Positions 1 to 9,859 of a DNA stretch of 39,088 nucleotides are shown one piece after another. The DNA lies in assembly GCA_020650975.1 (NCBI GenBank), contig JAIPMN010000424.1:9212-48299 (forward strand), given 5' to 3'. Numbering within the stretch: the first letter of the stretch is position 1; each line of letters starts with the position of its first letter. A program made the position numbers and the translations under genes. The notes beneath the pieces were generated by a model that saw only the letters and a program-made list of their open reading frames with translations, made no database searches and was not told where the DNA came from. Source of the DNA: Apostichopus californicus. Taxonomy: Eukaryota > Echinodermata > Holothuroidea > Aspidochirotida > Stichopodidae.

Positions 1-300
1 TGGTATCCTTCAATGTGTTCTTTCTCTATAATATCATACTGGTAATCTTCAATGTGTTCTTTCTCTATAACATCATACTGCTAATCTTCAATGTGTTCTT
101 TCTCTATAATATCATGCTGGTATCCTTCAATGTGTTCTTTCTCTATAATATCATACTGGTAATCTTCAATGTGTTCTTTCTCTATAACATCATACTGCTA
201 ATCTTCAATGTGTTCTTTCTCTATAACATCATACTGCTAATCTTCAATGTGTTCTTTCTCTATAACATTATGCTGCTAATCTTCAATGTGTTCTTTCTCT
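1..300. repeat. 39-bp minisatellite, about 7.7 copies, in an intron
   Basis: The unit (start CAATGTGTTCTTTCTCTATA) recurs every 39 bases from position 1 to about 300. Copies differ at a few sites, mainly TACTGGTAATC versus TACTGCTAATC. The last copy runs straight into the 3' splice site at 311-312. Because 39 is divisible by three, the array keeps an open frame (a 13-residue FNVFFLYNI repeat), but it lies upstream of a good acceptor and is best read as intronic. Confidence 0.9.
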
Positions 301-312
301 CTACTTTTACAG

Positions 313-2368
313 GATTCACTTTTTTGTTTGTATTGATGGACCCGACACCATTTGAAGTGAAGTTTGCCTTTAATTGTTATGGAGGTCTGACCTGTCTTCT
401 CGGAGTACTTTTTATCATCCTTTCCAGTCTTGCAACAGAATGTGTAAGTAAAAAAGATAAAAATGATTTTGATGGAATCAAAAGCAGTACTTTCCTTTTC
501 TTCAAATTAAAATAATAAATTTCTGGTGTTTCTTTTCAGCCAAGTCACTAAGTTTATTAGTACCTATATCTGTACAAATATTAAGACATATTTCCTTATC
601 TCCCAAAATTGGCGGACTCTACTGGGAATTAGCCTAATGACTTGATGGCAGGCTGTACAGCAACATCTTCCAGTCTCCAGTGTTATATCAACATTAAAGG
701 CTAGACTCTCAGTAAATATTATACATAGATATTGTATATCGAAAGATTCTTCATTTCGTGCATCAACATTGATATTAACTATTTACTTTTGTGCTATAAA
801 TTTAATTTTCCATTTTTTGATAAATGATGGAGTATCGCAAGGTACTGTTTCGAACACTATTTTAACCAATTACATGATGGATGCTTTGCTCATGCACTGT
901 TACTGCAGATAACAGTACAACATAAACATCATAAGTAGTGGGCCCAAAATTTTAGCCTGCTAGAAATTCCTGCAAGATTTGAAAAACGCCTTCCAGTAGG
1001 TTCCAACTCCCAGAGTTTCTTCCAAGACAGTTAGGGTATTCAACTGTAAACAATTAAATGTTTCAATCAGGAAAAATGCGTGTTGAAGGTTGAGCTTCAG
1101 TGACCATTATTTGTCTTTTCTAGCATATTTGTAAGCAGTGCTGACAAATTGTAACAAGAAACACACAGCTGTGTGGTTGATACTTCTAGTTACATCAAAT
1201 GTCACATTTTGTAATCTGGGTATCGTTAGGGGACCTCCACACAAAGTGATCCGAAGTGAGATAAATGTAGTTTATATCAGAAACCTACACCCTTCACTTA
1301 TTAATAAGTGCAACAGCAAGTTTAATTCATTGTGGTTCTTTCATAATCCATGTTTAAATGTGAACTTCTCTACCTTTTACTATTTACAGCAAAACAATAC
1401 ACCGATATTGTACTATTACTCACTAGCAACTGCAGTACTGAGTGGGATATCAATAGGTATGTACTAATGCTGGAAAAGTCAACCGGAGAAAACCTGATGA
1501 GGAAAAAACTGAGCTTTAACTAGCTTAGAAATTTATGGATGTGAAAAGTTATGAGTTTTTGCATTGCTGGAAGCTGTCCATGTCATTATAGACTATATTA
1601 ATCGTGTACAAGTGTCGCACTGGTTTGAGTGATGTTGAACTCAATTCCGTTAAACCATACAATTGGATTTCGCTTCAATCTTCTATGCTGTAAATGTAGA
1701 TTAGATTTAATTTTCAGTGACCAATGGCAACACAGAGTATGATGTACTTAATTACTCATTAACTAAAATGCTTTTCTGATAAGTCAAAGATTCATTTTAT
1801 CTTTTTTGCCATGCTTTGCTTATAGCTTAGAACAAATATGACCATGGTTGAGAACTGACCTCAACATTTTTTTCACATTTTTGTTTAACTGTAAGTCAAT
1901 TCATTCATGAGCTACTCATATTAACCGTTCAAATAATAGTTAACCTCGTGATTCAAAACTCTGGGACAAAGACATTGATGAGGACCCATCAAATGTATTG
2001 CACTCTATTACGATGGGTCTTGAATTAATACTGATAATGTAATTTCTGCTTTATCACTTCTGTAAGGTATTAAACTCTATTATGACAGGCCTTGAATTAA
2101 TACTGATAATGTCATTTCTGCTTTATCACTTCTGTAAGGTATTAAACTATATTATGACAGGTCTTGAATTATTACTGATAATATAATTTCTGCTTCATCA
2201 CTTCTGTAATTTTGTAACTTTTCTTTGACTCCCGAAGGAATCTATGCTCTGCTGTTGCCGTTTTGGATACTCAACAGACTTTACCGTAACTCTGTCCTGG
2301 ACAAGAAGGGAAGAACTGGGATTTGTTACGAGCCAGTCAACTGTTGTTCCTGTATCTGGCATGTCTGA
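313..2368 (+). CDS. C-terminal exons of a multi-pass membrane protein, possibly XK-related (5' part outside window)
   Basis: Three exons join in frame: 313-443 (phase 1 in, donor GTAAGT at 444), 1390-1456 (phase 0 in, 1 out) and 2238-2368, ending in TGA at 2366-2368. The visible product is about 109 residues. The first exon is hydrophobic (FTFLFVL, then GGLTCLLGVLFIILSS). The second and third together form another membrane segment (YYYSLATAVLSGISIG then IYALLLPFWIL), followed by a basic stretch and a Cys-rich tail (CYEPVNCCSCIWHV). Two closing helices with a YYY-start last helix and an LYR-type exit resemble the end of XK-related scramblase-like proteins, but I see no diagnostic motif, so the family call is weak. 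The gene structure itself is well supported by three compatible splice junctions. Tandem arrays sit in front of the first and third exons. Confidence 0.6.
1995..2210. repeat. 72-bp tandem repeat, about 3 copies, in the last intron of the membrane-protein gene
   Basis: The segments beginning TGTAAGGTATTAAACT at 2061 and 2133 are 72 bases apart. A third, more diverged copy precedes them. Each contains TACTGATAAT followed by a T/C-rich run. The last copy ends about 28 bases before the acceptor of the terminal exon at 2238. Confidence 0.85.
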
Positions 2369-2421
2369 AACAGTCACCAAGAGTCAAACATAGTTTGTTC
2401 GATTTTGTTTGTTACCATGTA

Positions 2422-2427
2422 AATAAA
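2422..2427 (+). terminator. Candidate polyadenylation signal of the membrane-protein gene
   Basis: AATAAA lies 54 bases after the TGA at 2366-2368. It would give a very short 3' UTR. The position is sound for a poly(A) signal, but no transcript evidence is available. Confidence 0.5.
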
Positions 2428-2428
2428 G

Positions 2429-4973
2429 CCTAGACACTACAAAAGTTGTAAGCCATAGTCATGAAACATTCGTCTAAGTGTGTATAGTTATATAAATATA
2501 TATAGCTTATACCTGTATTTAACAGAAGCCAGTTTCCACATCTTGGCTCAACAAATGTCAAACTTTTTATTGTATACTTAAAGGTCTTAATGTTTTGATC
2601 CTAGGAAAATCTTCTTCAAAGGCAAATTAAAGCAAAACCAGAATCCTTGTAGAATATCCTGCTAGGATTCAAATGTCAGGCCCTCTAACTTAAACATTTT
2701 ACCTGCGTATGCTTTTAAAAGTAGAAAAGCAGTTTGTTAACACTATTTTATCCATTTAAGCCCTTTTTATGAATATAATGTTAGCCTTGTAGTAAAAGAT
2801 TTTTTTTTTTTTTTTGAGTTAGAACATATCAACCCTTGTTCTTTGTTTGTAAAACCAGATATATGGGGTTGCAACTATTTATCTTTTTTAATTGGAGAGT
2901 TTTCAGTTATTATACAAACTCCAGAGATATCTGTGTCCCACAAAGTGTCAATCAGTTGGAAACTCGCAAAAAGAAAACTTTGAAAGTGCATGCCATAATT
3001 TTGTTGTTTGAACTATATGATTTTCATGAGGTAGAATAGATTATATTTACAGGGACCTCATCTTTGGTAAGAAGATGGAGTATGGAACAATACTCAACTC
3101 ATAATCATTGTCAAGATTCAGTGAATTTGAAATGGATTCACCTTAAACAGATTGTTTATTTGTAACTATCTGCAAATAGAATTATCTGAAATTTTAAAGC
3201 TTAAATTTTGTGGCAGAATTAAAATTATAGAAAAGTCATTGCTGCTAGTTTTGAAAGTGAGTGTAACTTTTGTCTAATATACTAGGATTCTTAGTATTAT
3301 TTCAAATTTATGACATTATTTATTATTTTAATTATTATCCTTTTTGATATCTGGTTTTAATCATTACTCACGATTTAGTTAACTCTTGGTATATACAGAT
3401 TAGGGTTCATGGAAGGACAGTAAAATAGTGTTATAATGATTAACAAGTTGATTTATAGCAAGACTGTCTCTGTCCCGCTCTTTGAAGAGATTTATAAATT
3501 GTATGTAAATTGTATGAAAATTGTGATAGTGTGACAGCTCCGCTTTGCAATTATTCGCTCAGTGCTGGGTTTGAAAAGTGAGGTTGCAACGAACCATAAT
3601 AGCAATTGCTGTAAATATGACAAAGGCACTTTCACATCTAATTATACTTAGTTAGGAATCAAAGAGTGCTAGATTTGGAGACAAACATTTAACAAACAAA
3701 ACCATTAATGTCTGTTTCTAAAGGCATTATCTTCTCTAAAGCAAGTACCAAGTATTTGAAATAAAAAACTAACAATATCTATGATTAAGTAATATTAGCA
3801 AGAAGATAAATTTATACGGAACATAAAACAATATTTGTGTTTAGGAAATTTGGCTCTTTCTAACTTGGTATGATGTAACTACCAATTGAAAACTGGTAAT
3901 AGCCATTATGACTCAACACTTGACCCTGTGATGGTTGTTATAACCCATATTGACAATCAAGTAGCAACTTTAAAAATGATTACAATATTTAATTTACAAA
4001 TATTCCGTCCAATGTTGTCATTATATTCACCTTGATAATTTTTTGTCTTTCACATATTTATCTCTCTTAGATTTTATTTAAAGGTATGGTTCTACTTTAA
4101 TGGCAGAATTTGTTGAGCAAATTTCTTGTACTTAGTTAAAATATTCAGATTTATTATCATGGTTTTCTATGAATATTCAAAACTCCGTCCATGATTTTGA
4201 AATATAGAATAGTTGCGATAGTTATTTACAATTGTTGTTCTGTCTTTTGTTAATGTGCTTCATCACTGAAGACCTCTATTTGCCCTTATTGAGAAGGGTG
4301 TCCATTTTGTCAGCCCATAAATGCATATGTTAGATATGCTAGATTTAGTCAAATTGCTGTCTGTACCTTCGCTTGAAGTTGTTGATGGTCTGATGTAGTT
4401 AACCAGTAGATTAAGTTTATTCTCACCAGCATATGGAGGGTTTCTCAGGGGGAATAAGGGGTAAAATTCTTGTGCTATCCTACACCTCTCCCCCCCCCCC
4501 TCTTCCCTCGGACCCATATATCTTGGCCTTGATACAATGTTGTGATAAACCATTATAGTGCCTGTCATTTACTAATAATATCGTAATCGATGTTGTTATG
4601 GTCAACACCAAAATTGACAGGGACATTTTCATTGGAGCAGGCAGGGTGTATGTAGGAAGGAACAAGCTAGGGGTAGACCTTCTCCTAGCCACTGTGTGAT
4701 AGGATTCTATGTATTTTAAGAAATTTTAGCTCTTATTGATTTCAATGTGACCATGCTACAAATTTCAAAATGAAGAAAATACCGATGGCGTATATTTGAC
4801 CCTTTTATATTTGTGATTTGCAATTATTACATGATGTGTAATATGATAAATCTTCAATTATACCTTTATCAAGAATATATTTTAAATCTTAGAACAGGTT
4901 TTTTGACCATTCGATAAAATCAAGATTAGTTAAACTGATAAGATCAAGATTAGTTAAACTGATAAGATCAAGA
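2429..4973. other. Convergent intergenic region and 3' UTRs
   Basis: This AT-rich stretch lies between two convergent genes. No convincing coding exon, tRNA or structured RNA was seen. It holds a T-run near 2800, a C-run at about 4490-4500, and a triplicated 22-bp unit (about GATAAGATCAAGATTAGTTA) at 4916-4980 that overlaps the EFHD stop codon. AATAAA on the minus strand (TTTATT at 4416-4421) is a candidate EFHD poly(A) signal about 550 bases after its stop. Confidence 0.6.
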
Positions 4974-7942
4974 TTAGCTAAACGCAGACGATCTCGCAGC
5001 GAATTTGGCCTTTCTTTGAGCTTCCTTCTCTTTGGCTTCTTTAGCTTTCCTTTTCTTCTCATATTTCAACCTTTGCTGTTCTCGAATCTCCTCTTCATAG
5101 TTCTCGGCATCTTTTCCCTCGGAGCCCTGTAAGTGAGAACCAGATGGAAAGTATTAATGAGTTACAGAGACAAATTATATACTGGAGCAAACAAAGACAA
5201 GTCTATATCCTTTCAGCTTGTGTTGATGCAATTATCTATCTGGCAACAGCATAGAATGACATCACTCTGTGCCCTGCAAGATGTGTAGAACTTTCCAGGA
5301 AGAGAAATTGCAGCAAAACAAAACAATAATAAGAATAATAATAAAGAATAAATAGTACAAATAATATATCTACATACTCATCAAATGTCTCAAATATGTA
5401 ACATTTCAAAGTCAATTAACTGATGAATATTATATTTCTGAAACATTTTACATATAAAAATAAGACTTCCATCCAAAGTTTGTTTGTCTTGACTAACTAT
5501 GTTACCCTAACCTTCAACATAACATGATCTTGGATGGCTTTTACTCAGCAGTAAGGAATATCTTTTGACGCCCATTAAAACACTACAATTAACGCTCTGA
5601 ACCTTTTCAATTAGTTACAAGTTTCTTTTGATGAACTTTTCGCCATGTCAGGTGGTACACCAAACTACTCCTGTCGTAGAATATAAAATGTCTTGTTATG
5701 CCACTTTGGTTCAACCCTTTATCTAGACCTCCTAATTTGATGTTGGGACAATCCTCTGTCCCCCCCCCCTCCCCTACCCCTCCCACACACACACTAGCTG
5801 TTCTACCTCCCTCTTCTCATCCACCACAGTGTTGTGGGTATTTAATGGGGGAGGGGAGGGTGGGTTGGTTGAGGGACTATTTAAAGGAGAGACGTTTTCA
5901 GCGAAAGGAAAATGGAACACACGGAATGCGCAGGACGCACTCGGCAGTATTTATATACCAACATAGTTACTGTTATATATTTTCCGATACCCAGTCATGA
6001 AACTTACCTTGGCTTCGAAGAACCCCGTCATACCGCCCTGTCCTTTAGCCACGTTACCTGGTGTACCAAGGACCTTCTCATTGGCTGCTACAATCTTTGC
6101 ATATCCGGTTCCCTCCGGCATCTCTTTCTTGTAGCTTCTGCTCCAAATTAGCATAAACTGTCACCAAAGACAAAGAGAGACGATATGTCAATATGAATAT
6201 CACATAAAGAGGGAGTTCGGCTTTTAATATGGGGTTAATCAACGGTCTAGCGTGCGTTACTCACAGGATTAATGCACGATCGGGGGATAATGCAAGTGAT
6301 GCACGAGGGCGGAGCCCTAGTGCCAGTGGCGGAGCGTCCATACAGTCAGGGGGATGCCCCCCCCCCCTGACGGGCTCAAATGGACTGCTGGCGCCCTTTT
6401 CAGCTTTTTACCACTTTTTACTTATTCGCGATTAATGACTTTTTTATTGCGCTCTCATCTACCTATTGACATTTGTCACATTTTGTTGGTGTATTTTTCT
6501 GACAAAATGCTCTAACAGCTATTTATTCTTCGTTTATCTGCAAATTAGCAAGGCCCGGAAAGGGTCATTTCCGGCGATCTAGGGAGTATCTTTACTCAAA
6601 AAATTTCGGTACGCTCCGCGCCAACCCGTGGTGGCGCTCCGCTTAGATAGTGTCGGAAGCGCCCCTACAGACCATTCTCGCCCCCCCCCCCCGACCAATA
6701 CCCCTAGCTCCGCCACTGCCGAGTGCATCCAGCGATAGCATTAACACCCCGGCGTGCATTAATCATGTGAGTAACGCACGCTAGACCGTTGATTAACCCC
6801 GTTCATTCATACACTACCATTTGTGTGGGGGAAAAATCATAAAACAACATGTTGGTTACATATAACCAAAGATTTATTAAAGTGATGCCCCGTAATTTTA
6901 CCGTGCGTTACTCACAGGATTAACCACGGTCAGCTGACCTGAATGGACCAATAGGATTTAGGAATCTTTACTAAGTATGAATGAACACATGTTTTTCTGG
7001 GAGTGTTGTGTGGGAGTGGGGAGGAGGGTACGCGGTTGTAACACTGGGATCTTGGTAACTCATTTGTTTGTAAGAGACTTCAGACGTTTTAAATCAGTCA
7101 CAGGTAGCTAACAGCCAGGTTACATTCTATAACTAGTTATAGAAGGGTAAAATAATGTAACAATTTTATCGGATTAACTGAACTTACTTACCTCTCTGAA
7201 ACAAAGCTTTCCATCCTTATCCTCATCTACGGATTCAATGAGATTTTTCAGTTCAAGATGGGTGAGGGGATCACCCCTGGTTTCCATAAGATGGCGAAAC
7301 TCATCCAAGCTGATGAAGTTGTCATGATCTGTATCGTAACTATATGGAGATAGGAGAAACTAAATAATCACTGAGTTTCTGGTTACCGTTGTAGACAAAC
7401 GATCCATTTTCTTTCGTGGCAGTCTCACATTTTTGTCAAAATAACTTGTATTGTAGTTTGCGATTCGAAACCAAGATTTTATCCTTTAAAAAGTCTGAAT
7501 GATTAATTAAGTCTCATTAATCAACTGAATTTGCCCCAGTAATTTAGCCAACATCTCTTTCAGTGCGAACAGACATAGGCTAAACGCGATCTAACATAAG
7601 CATTTTATAATGCTTAGTTTATAAATTCTCTCATTACAAATTCTTGATCTCAATATCAATATTTTTCCCCATTAATTTATGGCGCAAACTATCTACTCCA
7701 TCCCTCTCCCCTCCACGAAAAGGTCTGGCTAACCCATTGCGTGCGTCAAGTAATCCAACATACCTCGCGAATATTTCTTCAAACTTTCTGCATTGATCTC
7801 GTGAGAATTCGCTGAACTCTGGGTAAGGATGCGCAAATTCATCACGCGGGTCTTTGTATTCCCTCATCTTCTTATCCTTGACACCTTCCTCCTCTGCTTC
7901 CATCCTCTTGTCCATACGGCTCGATAATTCGCCGTCCATCAT
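4974..7942 (-). CDS. EFHD: EF-hand domain protein of the EFHD1/EFHD2 (swiprosin) family, complete
   Basis: Four exons on the minus strand: 7942-7764, 7339-7192, 6157-6008 and 5126-4974, encoding 209 residues and ending in TAA at 4976-4974. All junctions are GT-AG and keep frame. Residues 32-60 carry the family's F-x-x-PY-x-EF-x-EFSR-type stretch (FAHPYPEFSEFSRDQ). EF-hand loop 1 is DTDHDNFISLDE (62-73) and loop 2 is DEDKDGKLCFRE (98-109). Both have acidic residues at 1, 3 and 5 and Glu at 12, so both should bind calcium. GMTGFFEAK (151-159) matches the family's conserved FFEAKV. The C-terminus is a Lys/Glu-rich coiled coil. Vertebrate members are calcium-regulated actin-binding (EFHD2) or mitochondrial (EFHD1) proteins. 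The sequence does not tell which paralogue this equals; it is probably pre-duplication. ATG 7942 was chosen; the frame also stays open upstream to an ATG at 8104, but that extension does not resemble the family. Confidence 0.92.
6231..6986 (+). mobile_element. Palindromic non-autonomous element, copy A (interrupted by a nested MITE), in EFHD intron 2
   Basis: A 46-bp arm at 6231-6276 (starts GGGGTTAATCAACGGTCTAG) is repeated inverted at 6755-6800 with one mismatch. Directly after it comes GTTCATTCATAC (6801-6812), whose inverse GTATGAATGAAC closes the element at 6975-6986. The inner motif CGTGCGTTACTCACAGGA occurs again at about 6903. The same structure, inverted, occurs at 27012-27305. No coding capacity was seen. 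The superfamily is unknown. Confidence 0.8.
6324..6718. mobile_element. hAT-like MITE, 395 bp, nested inside the palindromic element
   Basis: The element starts CAGTGGCGGAGC (6324) and ends GCTCCGCCACTG (6718): 12-bp perfect terminal inverted repeats of the CAG...CTG type. It is flanked by 8-bp near-identical direct repeats, CCTAGTGC (6316-6323) and CCGAGTGC (6719-6726), differing at one base. An 8-bp target duplication with CAG/CTG ends is typical of hAT elements. It has no transposase and contains two C-runs of 11-12 bases. It is more GC-rich than the flanks. Confidence 0.85.
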
Positions 7943-9859
7943 CTTGATAGGAAATTTGAGTTGACAATCGAGAATTGAAACAGAGTTACAGTAAACAATA
8001 TGGCGCTTAAATTTTCGATGGTTCGTACCGAGTTTATGTTTAACTTTGCACATAGAACACGACTGTGTTAAAATGACTTTTACGGAATACGATGCAACAA
8101 CCATTGTTTCGTCACGGCAGACCTTCCAATCGTATTGCTGAATTTGCCCTGCGTTGAGTTACTGAACGCGATGTTGTGCGCGCAAACTAATGTGCGTTTA
8201 TTGCTAGTCACACGCATTTTCTTTTTCCTTTATAGCGTGCTTTTTTTGTTTTGTTTTTGATATTGGTCTGCTATTTGTAGCAGCAACCTTAGCAGGCAAA
8301 AAGAAAAGCAATACAGTTCACGTCAGAGATATGTTATATCCATGAGCGTCCGTAGAAAAAAAAATTATCCAGATGGTGTCCACACTCTTCTGTTTTCAAT
8401 AACCGATTAACTGTCCAAATAATTAACCGATTAAAAATGAGAGAACTAGCTTGTCAAACGTCATCAATTGTCGGGGTCTGGGCTGTGAGGAGTGATGTGG
8501 CAAGAAAGTGTAGCAATAGCCTATAATTCAAGTAGAGTCAAATTCATATTTATTTGACACCTCTATAGACGCGTAGATATGGCGCTTTCAGGCTTTCTTT
8601 TGCTTTCACATGTTAGTGGGTCTCAGGGGAGAGAATTCATATATTTTCATTCGGCAGGCAGTACATTGAATGGCCGAGTAATATTTAAAAAACAAAGAAA
8701 GACCGTTTGCTTTATAGTTACAGCTCAGTGTACGTCCGAAGTATTTCCTATTGTGTACACATGTTATAGGTTGGGCGTGTATATGGGTGCGGCGAAGCAC
8801 CTGGAAGCTGCAGCAGTTTTAGGTAGTCTTGGCCTCTGCTGGCATTTTGAAGCACTGATAAATGAATGGCAGAGAGAGGAATTACTCTCCTTTTTTTAAC
8901 TTGTGGAATACATCTCACATCCCTAAAGTGGGGTCCAAGGCCGGGTGGTGGGGTGGAAGTGTCTCTGAGAACTAGCAAGTTTAGTAGGTTTAAGGCACGA
9001 AAATAAATGTCAGAGAGAGGAATTAAATTACGGAATGTGTTCTTAGCCCTGATTGGTGTCCTGGGGACTTTTCACTTTTCACACGCAATGTTCTCTGATA
9101 GTCCCCGGTTCTGAAGGTACCCGGTTCGAGTCACTCCAATATTAATGTGTGTCGTCCAGTAACAATTCATAATAAATATGAAAGTAAGAGACTGGAGAAG
9201 GGACAGAGAAGGTGAGGAATTCAAAGATGAGTGGGTGTTAGGAGGAAGAAAATGTGAAGGGACTAAGGAATGGCAGAGAGAATGGAAAGGGTCGGCCGGT
9301 CGGGACAGAGCCGGTCGGAAGGTCGAGAGGAAGGCCGGGAAGGAGGGACGTTCATTTACATATTTATTTTCTCATACATGAAAGAATATCTGAAGTAAAA
9401 GTAAATTGATTTGAAAATCTTTTGTGGCGGGATATGGAATGGGGCTCGACGGGACATGTTTTACAAACAAAAGGATGATAAAATAATTCCTTCGACCTGA
9501 AATGAATATAGAAGAGTCTACCACTGATCACAAAAAAGTTTTCAGTGGTGTTCATGAACTTATTGCCATTTTTGATGCTACAGTTTGCATTTAAATATTA
9601 TAGTGTATATTCCAAAATGCTAATCGTGTGAGCGAATACAGTTCGCGTGGTTGATATACCTCGGAGAGCGCCGCAGCGATGACTTCATGAAGCCGTAGGT
9701 ACTTTCCCTAATTTACAAACGTCTCATCTGAAATTGCGTCATCATCAAAATAATGTTCTAGTCAATTCTGACAGAATTACCTTTGCGTATGAGAAGAAAA
9801 TTATCTTAACTACTGGAATTTAAACCGCATGTGCCCTTGGGGCACTGAACAATCTCAAA
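7943..9859. promoter_or_regulatory. Shared upstream region of the divergent EFHD and PINK1 genes
   Basis: About 1.9 kb separate the two start codons, so both promoters must lie here. I see no clear TATA box or other datable motif. The stretch holds a direct repeat CAGAGAGAGGAATTA (about 8871 and 9011), a GGTTCGAGTC tRNA-B-box-like word near 9123, and a purine-rich GGCCGG-bearing block at 9180-9350. The open frame at 8579-8899 has no family resemblance and is not annotated. Confidence 0.4.

Noticed and set aside
15-515. 166-codon open frame with a 13-residue repeat
   Set aside because: It is the 39-bp minisatellite read through into a real exon and then past its donor. A good acceptor at 311-312 and donor at 444 define the exon, so the repeat is most likely intronic.
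1138-1467. 109-codon open frame
   Set aside because: Only its end (1390-1456) is a supported exon; the rest is intron upstream of a clear acceptor.
7943-8104. Upstream ATG of EFHD extending the protein by 54 residues
   Set aside because: The extension has no family similarity. The start at 7942 fits the family's N-terminus better, but transcript data would be needed to be certain.
8579-8899. 106-codon open frame between EFHD and PINK1
   Set aside because: No recognisable family, no splice partners, and overlapping frames on the other strand are equally long.
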